Notes: generated by a model from the sequence alone, not told the origin. A stretch of DNA of 54,684 bases from an archaeon (GCA_024275415.1 JAJRZD010000105.1:1-54684), one strand, 5' to 3'. Shown: positions 11,101 through 18,819, counted from the first letter of the stretch. Made by a program: numbers and translations.

Positions 11101-13150
11101 CTAATGACCACATATCATCATAAGGTGGTGCAATCATAAATCGAAGCTCTGTATCAGTATCGCAGTTCGGAACGTTGAACACCAGTACAAGCTGGGAATC
11201 ACCTATTGTTGCACGGGCATATCCAATATAATTGCCATATTGATCCACCACGGGGATGAACGGTGCTACATAGTCGTCCTCATTCCTAAGGAGAACAATC
11301 AGGTTCACTATCTTTGTGTTGCCAGCATTATCAGTCGCAACAAATCGAAAGTGATGATAGCCATCCTGAATTCCTGTCGTTGGCCATGAATAGGTCCATG
11401 ATGTGCCACTGAAGGAAATGTCAATCGCGTCGTTGCCATCAATACTCACAGTGAACGAAGAGATCCCAGCAACTGACCCGTTTATTTTGCCCGAAAAGTC
11501 TATGGAGGAACCAGACACAGTATCTAGGTCACTATGGGATGTCACCTCAAGTATCGGTGCCGTGCTATCAAAAATAACACTGGCGGTGCTGGTCTTAGTA
11601 GCTACATTCCCAGCAACGTCAATCACTGTGACGTTCTTGATAGTATAAGTCCCCTCAAGATTTCCGGCTTCTAGTGTGAATCCGCCTTCACGATATACAG
11701 TGTCTTCGATGCCCGAGGAGGTTTCGGTTGATAGAGATACTGTAAAGTCGTTGCCAGCGGGATCTGTCACTACAGCGGTAACTTTCGAGATGCCAGAGCC
11801 AGATTCGGTGATTGCTGTTTTTATCGTGAAAGTTGTACCAGATGATCCGTAGGTGGGTGAGAAGGAGATTGTGCCAATGACGGGATCGGTGTTGTCAACT
11901 CGCACTGGGAATGTTTCAAGTCCGAAGTTTCCTGCATAATCATATGCGCCTATGCTGATGAACCTCGTTCCATCATCCACTTCGGTGGTGTCTATACTAC
12001 ATTTCCACGAAGATGTCCCTATAGCATCCACCCAGCTCCCGGTTCCGATTCGGCCAATGACCTTTAACAGCCCGCTCCCCTCAGTCCCATCGGAAGCGAT
12101 ACCACTCACTGTTATGGTACCTGAAACCCATCTGTAAGGTGACGGAGATGAGATGGTTATGGTGGGAGATTCATTGTCGACCCTGAAAGTGATACTCTCT
12201 CTCGTTCGGGTTCCAGTCGCATCGACCACATAAAAGTAAGCAATGTGTTCGCCATCCGTAAGTTCTGTCGTGTCAATCTCGGCTGTCCATGATGAGGTCC
12301 CATTACAAGAGGTCCAAAAGAGGAACGGATAAGCAAGTTCGATAAGGCCAGGATCGACCATGAAGTATACACCATTAAACCCTTCGCCTCTGTTATCAAC
12401 AGCGGTGCCGGAGAAGGTGTACTTTCCTCGAATCCACTGGTCTTCAACAGGGTCTGCTATCGTAAGGGAGGGAGGCGTACTTCCCAGATATAAATCATCG
12501 AAATATGCATCGATATAATGCCACCACCAACTCTCGGTTCTCACATGACACCATATCTCGTCGATTGATTGGGATGTGGGATCCTCCCCCTTTCTACTGA
12601 TATCATAGTAGATTTTTTTGTAGAAATGTTTCCATACATCCTGGGTGGAACCCATATCAAATGTATACTGTTCTCCGTCGATGTCTGGCATATCAAGATT
12701 GTCACTAACATAGTACACAAGCCAGTAGTCAGCGGGCGTGATATGAAGAACAATCGCGACAAAACGCTTGGTTGCATCAGAATCGAAGTACATGGCCCCT
12801 CCGAGAACGGTCGTACGTGTTATTGGGACGGGATCCAATGATTGATATACTGTTGCAAATGCAATACCTCCAGTAGCAATTGTTCCAGATATCTGTAGAG
12901 ACTTTGAACCTTCATATTTTTTGGAAGTGGTTGAACTCCATGTGCCCGTAAATCCTGATTTTGCATCCCATGCTATTGTGCCATCCTCGAAACCTGAATT
13001 GATAATGGCATTATCATTCGGAGGGTCACTCCCGCCATCTCCGGGGTCAATGATAGGCTCTGCAGCAACGTTGGTGGTTAGACTGCTTCCTATGACTAAT
13101 ACTGTCAAGCATGCTAGTACTAAGACCAGATATTTCGTTTCCTTCTTCAT
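2192..13150 (-). CDS. Giant secreted Ig-repeat surface protein with C-terminal membrane domain (3652 aa)
   Basis: A signal peptide fills about residues 1-31. Next comes a jelly-roll, carbohydrate-binding-like domain starting near NSGFEDG (about 47-215), then Ig-like domains with repeated RVDN joints (220-625), then a long array of Ig-like repeats. A hydrophobic hairpin sits near residues 2000-2055. The repeats after it have the pattern DVTFYYRP, GTATTSDTGIASLDW, YVINATYEGDANHD, typical of Big_3-type bacterial Ig-like domains. Another membrane segment lies near 3158-3195, followed by a beta-rich region and about six membrane helices (3428-3645). GGAG/GAGG lies 6-9 bases before the ATG. It follows the propeller gene by 59 bases and precedes a small membrane-protein gene by five, so the three look like one operon. 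Adhesion or a cell-envelope role is inferred. The internal hairpin suggests fusion of two ancestral surface proteins. Confidence 0.9.
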   Translation of the reverse strand: MKKETKYLVLVLACLTVLVIGSSLTTNVAAEPIIDPGDGGSDPPNDNAIINSGFEDGTIAWDAKSGFTGTWSSTTSKKYEGSKSLQISGTIATGGIAFATVYQSLDPVPITRTTVLGGAMYFDSDATKRFVAIVLHITPADYWLVYYVSDNLDMPDIDGEQYTFDMGSTQDVWKHFYKKIYYDISRKGEDPTSQSIDEIWCHVRTESWWWHYIDAYFDDLYLGSTPPSLTIADPVEDQWIRGKYTFSGTAVDNRGEGFNGVYFMVDPGLIELAYPFLFWTSCNGTSSWTAEIDTTELTDGEHIAYFYVVDATGTRTRESITFRVDNESPTITISSPSPYRWVSGTITVSGIASDGTEGSGLLKVIGRIGTGSWVDAIGTSSWKCSIDTTEVDDGTRFISIGAYDYAGNFGLETFPVRVDNTDPVIGTISFSPTYGSSGTTFTIKTAITESGSGISKVTAVVTDPAGNDFTVSLSTETSSGIEDTVYREGGFTLEAGNLEGTYTIKNVTVIDVAGNVATKTSTASVIFDSTAPILEVTSHSDLDTVSGSSIDFSGKINGSVAGISSFTVSIDGNDAIDISFSGTSWTYSWPTTGIQDGYHHFRFVATDNAGNTKIVNLIVLLRNEDDYVAPFIPVVDQYGNYIGYARATIGDSQLVLVFNVPNCDTDTELRFMIAPPYDDMWSLEDISYVDGSDTISFVDDPNVIWDTSAHALRFPVVTSTSVSLIERSVIVSVGKADLVWTLETPVDYDIVLGVTHSVTLSLSDSQGIVPPGLPFEIELHAVQGNENLLLSTATIANSGQVTIYFSIGLSSNLVAGPVDLYIVILNMDYPLYDVTKAPSSNLAGFTLFEEPSWLFDPADAVIVHYVPTVYDQRQLTVQVTMLDSYGLDDTMIGQLVEVTITGPNVNTTIAIYQTLHEDGVYALFKYNLTEAGEYTLLFDYVPSGYYLDIANSSLTVSVEGQRPVNLTLDIDDGITPGLPIVLAAELTDAWASGYPIEGLEVTFSYTLDDQNYVIGISTTDGFGLAYLTWDPSYDDWLQIAGKDIQFQVETNQTISYLNGVGLVPVSIPTISTSFNTPFLSPTLISAGESITVNIHLYDVFMNTVSAEVLVQLSGTSGYYDSFVIVTEVNGSFVVTLDTWGNYTMNLSYAGSEVYASSQISQGFTVNGLKTFTHISSTPESNQAVAGEDILIEFQVVDIHGVPVADLEVLVNITWNGATSSYTFLTEYNNSILLHPDTNGDIVITCVFLGQETYEPSSSTSVITIIRRSTIVTLDPLPDVIHPYVSPSEISYTLTSTVTDNLTGLPMADVTVLYCYVLENQSVFMPIWNMTGSINETLASEFLAWGIFTAIGTAVTDSSGTASFVWQAPVIPIQDLTIFALSFRNDVHETGISEVQVTSYQLIDTSIQVEASWRGDATNVNVSIRLWDEYGFLLLGEYVEILIRSAGGNDVFEDHITVLTGVNSTFVWSAPNYGMYIIECIYRGSQYYDESASAPAFFVVSWRLLDVQITAPSSVYAFEDIIIDIYVVDLNATENELLLEPITVHLVRRVGLNLETLGSVVVDGHGMGQITWSAPPHYETYRIFAIVQRSEIYEAAMSNILAIRVDPIRTTLSIDVEDYYECALNFTYVFDIDLVDEFGNSLDGAIVSLTLTDNYTEFWSSGFNARYAKHSPEAEQHLEDLLWHTYEFTIIIGLNDTFTLTLDSRAVDRILFAARAIAIAEYDGNTTYLPSMDLAKMASHLIQTSVEIGFENDNLRMFSGGPQLIYFNVSDEIGDTIYRGYVNVTIIGPDGYIFEYQVDLSNNNTLYWTPSKAGQYSIHAEFLGGTVPLRVKCQHGGGQIASGFRWVSQLFYNMRMTRSMNVSTMLVSHIPVTISFGELPKDIYCDDSVLLQANVVNSLNGQPVAGFSVRFFYFDETGEEHFLGANTTNSEGIAILLWNTPRSVDSMGYQAVLLGAEGSSKQYQGMTFYAKTPIRLWPKKLEAPDYVINSANHFGTDSSSVDSIFAAAIVVVLLAASVNFVRLNPQLRKFMFLCMAILLTVGMLYVSLALESYNHPFEANLLSNLQTNFDGVSAATDAEDSDIVIANGYTPESITFSRGMSDFGITYNTLAVEEAITPTVTTAPNATYIIVPLRRTLDVSFVAQGKYVVTILDAARNPVDTVAGIGSGLVNVSFRISESKYIPGKSYTVNTFVTAESGGIIYGDTSWITMVVSKVATTLEILLESETIQYYSKQQTISLAAQLSRMYENISLPNGDVTFYYRPAQNLTWTEIGTATTSDTGIASLDWTLNLPKGSYVINATYEGDANHDSAVTLKLLTVEGAATVVSPAAGHATQYWTEYAHPVTLYSSLYDYYGMPLENRTLDFYLRRDDATHWIGQNKTNSEGVAELVYTPYLVEGTHGVEIRFEGDANYAPSSLLLEDALSVLRQSSRITDFSAEKLVVTGHEVILDTRIEDGKGYPLYKKPVLFQLYDSSTQTWRLLDEVETDVSGYASVNYMVDLSPGKYAYRIAFDGDEMTLPVATQGTLTVLPESTEIYLVHASAIYGHDVVISAHLQDTLGLPIESEVLLFYIQYDNIWVPMGWALTSADGWADLTWNANLPAGNYTVKVVFPGTLAKSSAEHISTSLTIRKSNSVLSVSAPSQASISLPVEMNVTLTDELGLPLGNRDIELTISHEGSVVQSVTLQTDTNGIASYRYIPPYLGEYIIQARFVGDDHYGAAISTDTMVAEKIDLAISLVLSQVAAHRNDIIAFSGFATRYDPDLDAMVPVESGVTFYLNWTDDLSLEIVSYEMETYGTNGQIRGTWTIPTDSISNPWVQAGNRTFIVSVGKDYIYSGSTEFDLRIIERTSLTITPERDSKPVDDFYVEQSTDFRFVLFDEDNEPLIGFSLDYSINGEDFSGITESRQDGNGLVHLGYHPKQSGGLYVRSSYEGSIFFDPVSSRITETIWRRDVTVDSIELSTDYAHRGDTLNLSLSLIDDLTNADLIETITLDVLVDGTIIQSFNDYSGFDKVTFTLPDDLQAGEHTVQIGTHLGRVYNVIGDSLTFICFEYTTIEMFYPDNMKSLEKQDIRIKLTDEDGAPLPKRFIELSIENPENELNILFLETDNFGEAHYSWTPQEHGDFVLESAFDGEVLFLVEEVGFRLSTTVTVAEGGGKSESGISPLWVLPVILLLAVDIALEFTSFGCLAFLMADAKAGDTHFNIKKIAYPSIRIVNVDIWLPIIGWTTVPVPIPYIYNEFNLKITSPTLNFELGGGSDTDTIASFNGRPLSAIVDDLIGVFENPVVESQSTYVSPNTLVPSSPEAIAITTESGSIEGGDIQIDSPRIEITNINEHDVFENQETIEVRWALYLPEFLGEINSTIAVDGGDPIEVEPDTSYVSSNGAILYYRYSLQTVEESGFLNRDALRNGAHKVEVQSEVNNEELSDTVHFYVWNLKAFLVALLAFFGGVLLTIAIESLVGKIWARNAEKMPWWAAGLISGILGGIFTGLNVLLVLFFIELSMGISGSSFLTKSGGPFPWGVWIAFGLIALGIIFIVNGFRQAPNAKMETFIAVFTSTTVITVLSWLISEFIISNFSTGGEIIASMILTVLQGLIAGVVAVILLDRVYKNRKGQTGYTSKEMQYGMLSGSIGVGLILGAISLILRTCQEVERENY

Positions 13151-13209
13151 TTAGTTCCTCTCCATCAGGTTACTATGTGTACTTGTTGCAAGTTGAACAA
13201 TGCTGGATG

Positions 13210-15165
13210 TCACTCCCTATCGCGACCTCCGGAATCGGATATGGGAGAACCAGCAAGCACAGAAGTTGGTGCTGTTCTTGTGGTTCTGCTTCTTAGAACA
13301 AGTAGAACTACAATGGCCAGCGAGCCAGATATGCCACCCATCACGAGAATAACCAAGAGAAGATCACCTTCTGGAGTTGGTTGTGATGTGTCAGTCAGGG
13401 TAGGGGGTGGCGTAGTATTGCTTGTGGAAGTGCTTGGGTCGTATACTACATACTGATAGTACAACCCGGAATCCATGAACTCTTGCGAGTTTCCAACTGA
13501 ATCATTTGCGAGGATATAGTACTGCACAGTGGTACCATTTGATTGAGCAGGAATGTCACCACTGTAGTTCCCATTTTGTCCTTTTTGCATGATGATGATA
13601 TTCCAGCTCGTTCCAGAATCAACAGAATAGTTCAAGAGTACTGTATCAACAACTCCAATGTCATCAGTGATGTTCGCTATGACTGTGACATCGTCCTCAG
13701 AGGTCGGAGCCTGAGGGAGCTGCTCTATGGAGTGACAGACTGGGGCTGAACCATCGACCCTCGCTTCTTCGCGTTGACTGTCAACATAGACTCCAAGGGC
13801 ATCGCCCACAGAAACATAATACTCGATGACACCTTCGGTAAATGGACCAATCTCGGCAGCGAAGGTAACTTGGGAAATGAACAGTGAGGTCGTGTTCTGC
13901 ATTGTCACGTTAGACCAGATTCCCGAGTCCTGTCGGAAGTATAGAATGGCATCCCAGATGTGAAAAGTGCCTCTGGAGGCATTCGCTTGGATGAGCAGAG
14001 GGTCTGTTGGGCCATACAAACCAGATAGTTTTGCGATAGATGCAGTCGCTCTCTCAAAATGATGGTAGATAGTACGGTTCTCGGCACCGACCACTATCCG
14101 ATTGCCGTCTTCGGATATTCCCACTTGCCAGATCGTCCCATCCATGTCGATACGTAATCTGGTTCGATTGTTATCCTTCCTGAACAGATACGCAGATGCA
14201 TCATAACCACCGGCCAAGATGATAGAACCATTGCTCACCATATCGATCTCGGTGATTTGGTTTGTACCATTGAATGTCCATAATGTGTCATTTGAAGAGA
14301 ATTCAAACAGGTAGAGATTCGCTCTGGAAACAGCTGAGGATGTCCCAACTGCTATTGTCGAGCCATCCGCTGATATCTCTGCAGTGATGAAATCATTTCC
14401 AGTATACTCCCAGATCGTCGAATTGCTCGTCCTCTCGAAAGTGTAAATCCTTTCAGATGAAACACCGACAATTCTAGAACCATCCCTATTAATGCCTAGG
14501 CCGTTAACCCATCCTCCCATATCATAGGTCCACAGTGTGTTGTTGGAGTTTCGATCGAATGCGTAGAGTGTATTGTTCCTTCCACCAGAAACGATTGTGT
14601 TCCCATCATATGATATCGCAACACGCCACATCGGCTCTGGGGACTTGTATTTCCAAAGCGTATTGTTAGAACGATAGTCAAACAGGTAGGTCCATCCGCT
14701 CCAGTCTACAGCGGCGATTGTAGACCCATCGCCAGAGATAGCAATGTCAACAATCCAACCGGACGCATTGTAACTCCAGAGGGAGTAATTGCTGTCCTCC
14801 CCCATAAGATACACGAATCCACTTCCTAGTGCAGTCCCAACTGCTGTCAGTGACCCATTTTCGCAAGTAGAGAGTGAGAAGATATTCTCAGATGCATTGA
14901 AGGTCCATAGTGATATATTAGAGGAAGGGTCAAGTCGATGAAGTAGGTTATCTGACACGACAAAAACAGTACTTCCATCGTCAGATATTGTTGCCTTTGT
15001 CCATGATTCGTTTGTAGTGAAGTTCCAAGTCGTGGGCACGGTGTCATCTGAAAGAACTGATTGCATACCAGATGCAATTACACCTTCAGAGAATGCAGGA
15101 GAAATTACCGGGAGCGCTCCAAGTCCAAATAGGACAACACATAGGAATACCATGAACTCTCTCAA
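13210..15165 (-). CDS. Secreted beta-propeller protein with C-terminal membrane anchor
   Basis: The 651-residue product begins with a signal sequence (FMVFLCVVLFGLGALPV). Residues about 40-400 hold seven or eight repeats with the core pattern DGSTIAxG, YLFxxxSNNTLW, typical of WD40/PQQ-like propeller blades. An Ig-like segment (about 470-590) with DDIGVVDTVLLNYS and YYILANDSVGN follows, then a Thr/Pro-rich linker and one membrane helix (about 608-632) with a basic stop-transfer RSRTTR. Asn-x-Ser/Thr sequons are frequent, fitting a glycosylated outside domain. The TTG at 15165 has GAGAGG nine bases upstream; ATG at 15153 is an alternative start. It is the first gene of the operon with the giant surface protein, suggesting a joint envelope role. 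No enzymatic motif is visible. Confidence 0.85.
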   Translation of the reverse strand: MREFMVFLCVVLFGLGALPVISPAFSEGVIASGMQSVLSDDTVPTTWNFTTNESWTKATISDDGSTVFVVSDNLLHRLDPSSNISLWTFNASENIFSLSTCENGSLTAVGTALGSGFVYLMGEDSNYSLWSYNASGWIVDIAISGDGSTIAAVDWSGWTYLFDYRSNNTLWKYKSPEPMWRVAISYDGNTIVSGGRNNTLYAFDRNSNNTLWTYDMGGWVNGLGINRDGSRIVGVSSERIYTFERTSNSTIWEYTGNDFITAEISADGSTIAVGTSSAVSRANLYLFEFSSNDTLWTFNGTNQITEIDMVSNGSIILAGGYDASAYLFRKDNNRTRLRIDMDGTIWQVGISEDGNRIVVGAENRTIYHHFERATASIAKLSGLYGPTDPLLIQANASRGTFHIWDAILYFRQDSGIWSNVTMQNTTSLFISQVTFAAEIGPFTEGVIEYYVSVGDALGVYVDSQREEARVDGSAPVCHSIEQLPQAPTSEDDVTVIANITDDIGVVDTVLLNYSVDSGTSWNIIIMQKGQNGNYSGDIPAQSNGTTVQYYILANDSVGNSQEFMDSGLYYQYVVYDPSTSTSNTTPPPTLTDTSQPTPEGDLLLVILVMGGISGSLAIVVLLVLRSRTTRTAPTSVLAGSPISDSGGRDRE

Positions 15166-15410
15166 ATGCCAATCCTCTCAAACCTAGGAGAAAACCAAAT
15201 AGCAGGTAACTTGGTTTTATCAATCTCCCATCAATTACAATCGTTCACGAGAAAACCCAGATATAAATATATTCGATAAGAAAAACACGGTTGGGAAATA
15301 GAACGAGGTGCTGAGCCATAATGCTTCGAGTCTGAGAGAGATTTGTGTGCCACGAAATTCATTCACTTTCCTCAGATACTGATTGTATTCTATTAGTGCG
15401 TTGCAGAAGG

Positions 15411-15418
15411 GTATATAG
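15411..15418 (+). promoter_or_regulatory. Putative TATA box for the zinc-ribbon gene
   Basis: GTATATAG stands about 40 bases before the TTG start at 15454. A start point 25-27 bases downstream would give a short leader carrying the GAGAGG ribosome site at 15441-15446. A second AT-rich box at 15262-15275 (ATATAAATATATT) could serve either strand and may drive the leftward propeller operon. Confidence 0.4.
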
Positions 15419-15453
15419 GGAATGTGCTCACAGAAATTTAGAGAGGTTTCTAA

Positions 15454-15849
15454 TTGTCAGACAGCAATACGTTCAGAGTGACGTGTCCCTACTGCGGGCA
15501 GACAAACGAGTACTATACATGGGACAAGCGAGACGATGGCCTCCTGCACTGCTCGACCTGTGGAAGCCTTATCGACACAGCACATGCAAGCACGAGGACT
15601 CCTCAAGCATCACCGCCTCTGCCTCCACGAGATGCCACATTCACGGATGGATATGCTCCTGCCCCGCACAGTGCACCTCCTCCCTCCACCGCAAAATCGA
15701 ATCAATGGCTTCTGTGTTGTGCGATCCTGTCCATCCTATTTCTTCCAATAGTAATAGGGATACCTTTGGGACTCGTTCTAGGAATTATGTGGTATCGACG
15801 GAAGAACAGAGTGGGAGCAGGAAGACCCAAACCTTCTCGGGCATGGTAA
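15454..15849 (+). CDS. Zinc-ribbon protein with one C-terminal membrane helix
   Basis: The 131-residue product begins with a zinc-ribbon pair, CPYCGQ at about residues 11-16 and CSTCGS at about 33-38. A Pro/Ala-rich linker (about 45-80) and one hydrophobic helix (about 85-110) follow, then the basic tail YRRKNRVGAGRPKP. The TTG start is preceded by GAGAGG with seven bases spacing. Such zinc-ribbon plus helix proteins are common in archaea and usually unassigned; protein-protein or nucleic-acid binding at the inner membrane face is only a guess. A longer overlapping frame (15345-15908) is rejected because it lacks domain logic, whereas this frame keeps paired cysteines and a clean helix. Confidence 0.75.
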   Translation: MSDSNTFRVTCPYCGQTNEYYTWDKRDDGLLHCSTCGSLIDTAHASTRTPQASPPLPPRDATFTDGYAPAPHSAPPPSTAKSNQWLLCCAILSILFLPIVIGIPLGLVLGIMWYRRKNRVGAGRPKPSRAW

Positions 15850-15939
15850 GGACTTGGATGGTAGTGTTTCTGTGGAGAAATATAAGCCCACATTCCATTT
15901 ATTACTAGACATGAAATAATTGGGCTTGGGAAAACGCAG

Positions 15940-17007
15940 ATGCAATCCTTAGAATTAGTACCTTCACTTCTCATATCGATGCTCGTGACATTCATTGCCC
16001 TGGCCGTTGTGATAAACTCGTGGAGGCAAAGAAGGTTACTTCCAACACTTCTATACGTCTTGACGATTGGTTGTTTCTCTGCAATGGTAATCGACCTCCT
16101 GCTCGATCAAATCTATATGCCATTTCGCAACTGGGGACTCGTTGTCAACGGTCATCAGTTGTGGGTATCGAATCTGCTTCTCACGCTCTTCATAGTCGGC
16201 GGTTTCATCTCCTGGTATTTTGCGATAATGTACTCGCAGTATGATACACCTCCGACCAAGCTGTCAATCCTAGTCGCATTCCTATCAGGAGGTGCCCTCG
16301 TTGGAGAACTGGTGAAAGGAAATTGGTCTAACTACCTGCCGTTGGTTATCGAGGTTGTTGCCTTTGCGATACTGATTGCGGTCATTGTTCAATATTATCG
16401 AAGGATTATCAGGACGACAACAGACAGGTCAGCTCGCCGAGTGGTCAGTTTCTACTTCCTTGGCTTTGTGATATGGATCAGTGCGGGCCCAATTGGACTG
16501 ATAATTGCAAGTTTGTCAGGGATTCCGTGGTGGGTGGGTAATCTCTGGACCGTCCCGTATACCCTCGGATTACTACTTGTTTCAATCACGGTTGCACAAA
16601 ATCCTAGATTGTTGTTCATAAGCGAGGCACGACCTCTTGACTTTATAGTGTTGGATAGTCAGGGGGTTCTTGTATTTAGTCACAGATTCCATGACTACCC
16701 TGGCAGTATGGACTCCGAGCTCGTTGGTTCTGCAATATCAGGTATCATCTCGCTAATGAAAGAACTCCTTGCAAGTGGCGAGTCTCTACAACGTATCGAC
16801 CATGGCGATGTGAAAATTCTTCTCGAGCATGGAGCGGATATTACCTGCCTACTTGTTGTTACAATAGCAACCTCAAGGTTTAGACAATCGCTACAGGCAG
16901 CATTGGTCGAATTTGAAACCACTTATAGGAAGCACTTGCACTCTGAGCATTCACTTAGCACGGGCTTCTTACCATTCAAGGCTCGGGCGGAAGAGATTTT
17001 CCTTTAG
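15940..17007 (+). CDS. Seven-helix membrane protein with longin-like cytosolic tail
   Basis: The 355-residue product has about seven membrane helices over residues 1-225, in the style of 7TM sensor modules. A soluble domain of about 110 residues follows, from LDFIVLDSQGVLVFSH to FETTYRKHL. Its layout is strand, turn with a DSQG, strand, a helix SAISGIISLMKELL, then RIDHGDVKILLEHG, two strands and a long amphipathic helix. That resembles longin/roadblock-like folds used as GTPase partners in eukaryotes and Asgard archaea. This is a visual match, not a scored one. The ATG at 15940 follows GGGAAAACGCAG. The leader holds an inverted repeat, AAGCCCA with TGGGCTT, at 15883-15929. The function could be a membrane platform sensing a signal and engaging small GTPases. 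Confidence 0.75.
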   Translation: MQSLELVPSLLISMLVTFIALAVVINSWRQRRLLPTLLYVLTIGCFSAMVIDLLLDQIYMPFRNWGLVVNGHQLWVSNLLLTLFIVGGFISWYFAIMYSQYDTPPTKLSILVAFLSGGALVGELVKGNWSNYLPLVIEVVAFAILIAVIVQYYRRIIRTTTDRSARRVVSFYFLGFVIWISAGPIGLIIASLSGIPWWVGNLWTVPYTLGLLLVSITVAQNPRLLFISEARPLDFIVLDSQGVLVFSHRFHDYPGSMDSELVGSAISGIISLMKELLASGESLQRIDHGDVKILLEHGADITCLLVVTIATSRFRQSLQAALVEFETTYRKHLHSEHSLSTGFLPFKARAEEIFL

Positions 17008-17034
17008 GTGGTCATGACACATCCCCATTCTTGC

Positions 17035-17679
17035 TCATCCATCTGGCTGTCTGAATGTGACGATAACCAGCATCAGCACGAACAGAAGAGAGCCAAAGAC
17101 GGTGAACCACTCTGTAAGGGAACCACTTATGGTGAACGCGAACACTATTGTAGAGAGATCAAATATGATGGTGTATAGTCCCACAACACGAGGAAACGTG
17201 TTGTGAAGCAAAAGTCCTATCCCTGCTAAGAAAAGAACAAAAAAGTTCAGCATGAAGAAGGTCATAGATGCTATCATATGAGGTGAGCCCTGATCCTCTG
17301 AAAAGACGCCTATCATGATCAGTGCAATTGCGGATGCGATACCTAATATCTGAGCGTGGGACAGTATTACCCGTTGCAGCCCACTCTCAACGTGCCATGT
17401 CAGCAAGCTGATGAAAAACAGCACCAGAGCAATCCCAGTTAGAATGCAGCCAAAATTGTAGAATATCGCCCCTGATGGATTGTAGTCATAGTTTCCTAGG
17501 CGGCTGAGATAATGTGTAAGAGGTCCATACGGGGCAGGATACAGAGCCCACGAAAGAAGTGTAAGAAGACAATAAGTCGATATCACAAAGGCTCCGGATG
17601 CCACAAGTATTGATTGCATCTTGCTTTTGGGCATACTCCCTTTATTCGTTCGAGTCGCTCTTAAATCATTAGTGTGCAC
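17035..17679 (-). CDS. DUF998-like membrane protein
   Basis: The 214-residue product has six predicted membrane helices. The first loop carries the PYGPLTHYLSRLGNYDYNP stretch and the middle carries GVFSEDQGSPHMIAS; both resemble the DUF998 family, whose role is unknown. The GTG start at 17679 is preceded by AAGGTGAT with eight bases spacing, a good match to the 16S anti-Shine-Dalgarno. That makes it better than the internal ATG at 17634, which has GGGAG only one base away. It is convergent with the longin-like gene and divergent from the dehydrogenase gene. Confidence 0.75.
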   Translation of the reverse strand: MHTNDLRATRTNKGSMPKSKMQSILVASGAFVISTYCLLTLLSWALYPAPYGPLTHYLSRLGNYDYNPSGAIFYNFGCILTGIALVLFFISLLTWHVESGLQRVILSHAQILGIASAIALIMIGVFSEDQGSPHMIASMTFFMLNFFVLFLAGIGLLLHNTFPRVVGLYTIIFDLSTIVFAFTISGSLTEWFTVFGSLLFVLMLVIVTFRQPDG

Positions 17680-17766
17680 TGTATGACATCACCTTTCGAT
17701 ATTGATGAAATGTCACACCACAATCCATTTCTCAGTCCGAGCTGCGATGTTGCCAGAGCTGAGAAG

Positions 17767-18819
17767 ATGCTCATTCGAATGGAATTAGTGGTAGAATTGA
17801 CAGATAGAACAACACGCGTCCTATTCATATGGAAAGTCCGAGATGAGCTGAGAGAGTATCTGGCCGAGAACCTAGAGTCACTTCCTGCTGTCGACCTTAT
17901 ATTCCCAGAACAAGCCAGCGAAGAAGAGTATCTCAAGTATGCTCCTGAAGCTGATTTAATCGTTGGGTGGCGTCCCTCGGAAGAACTCCTGCAAAGAGCT
18001 GCGAATCTAAGGCTCTTCATCAATCCTGGTGCCGGAGTCCAGCATCTCATTGAACAATTTCGTGGTATCAACAGAAAACAAGAAGTGATACTTGTAAATG
18101 GACATGGGAATGCTTATTTCACAGCCCAGCATACGGTGGCCCTGTTGCTGGCACTAACGAACAAGGTGATTCCTCATCATAATTGGATGGTGGAAGGTAG
18201 GTGGCGACGAGGAGATGACTATGCTAAGACGATCCCACTCAGATGGCGAAAGATAGGACTTCTTGGATATGGCGCCGTCAATCGCAATGTCCATAGATTC
18301 CTCTCTGGCTTCGACAACGAGTTCCACATCCTCAGGACTGGTTGGCCAACAGAAGATGAATATCCCACAGAGATTGAGCAATATACGTCAGGCGAACTTC
18401 ATGATTTCCTTCAGTGTATTGATACACTCATCATTGCAGTGCCTCTTACCAAGAGAACCGAGGGACTGATTGGGACGAATGAGCTCACACTACTGGGTAG
18501 TCAAGGACTACTGGTCAACATGTCGCGTGGAACAGTGGTCGATGAGAAGGCACTCTTTCTGGCATTGAAGGACAAGCGGATCGCTGGTGCTGCAATTGAT
18601 GTATGGTATGAGTATAGTCCTGAGCCAGATGTCGATGCTAGGCGGTATCCGTACCACTATCCGTTCCATGAGCTTGAGAATGTTGTGCTATCGCCACATC
18701 GAGGAGCATCACCAATGGATGACCTGCACAGATGGAATGAAGTAATTGAGAATATCAAGCGTTTCGCCAATGGACGGACAGATTATCTGAACCGAGTGGA
18801 CATCCAGAGAGAGTATTAA
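17767..18819 (+). CDS. D-isomer-specific 2-hydroxyacid dehydrogenase, NAD-binding
   Basis: The protein matches the D-2-hydroxyacid dehydrogenase fold: an N-terminal substrate half, then the dinucleotide site LLGYGAVNRNVHRFL. The conserved VNMSRGTVVDEKAL supplies the catalytic Arg region, followed by AGAAIDVWYEY and the catalytic His in LSPHRGAS. It would reduce 2-keto acids or oxidise D-2-hydroxy acids with NAD(P)H in the cytosol; the substrate is not readable. The frame is open from 17674, but homologues start close to the RVLFIWKV strand. Starts at ATG 17767, ATG 17779 or TTG 17797 are therefore all likelier than 17674, which would overlap the divergent gene; none has a strong Shine-Dalgarno. 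Confidence 0.85.
   Translation: MLIRMELVVELTDRTTRVLFIWKVRDELREYLAENLESLPAVDLIFPEQASEEEYLKYAPEADLIVGWRPSEELLQRAANLRLFINPGAGVQHLIEQFRGINRKQEVILVNGHGNAYFTAQHTVALLLALTNKVIPHHNWMVEGRWRRGDDYAKTIPLRWRKIGLLGYGAVNRNVHRFLSGFDNEFHILRTGWPTEDEYPTEIEQYTSGELHDFLQCIDTLIIAVPLTKRTEGLIGTNELTLLGSQGLLVNMSRGTVVDEKALFLALKDKRIAGAAIDVWYEYSPEPDVDARRYPYHYPFHELENVVLSPHRGASPMDDLHRWNEVIENIKRFANGRTDYLNRVDIQREY

Noticed and set aside
15345..15908. A 187-codon frame overlapping the zinc-ribbon gene, rich in Cys, Ser and Arg
   Set aside because: It has no hydrophobic or domain pattern and is out of frame with a sound zinc-ribbon plus helix protein that has its own ribosome site.
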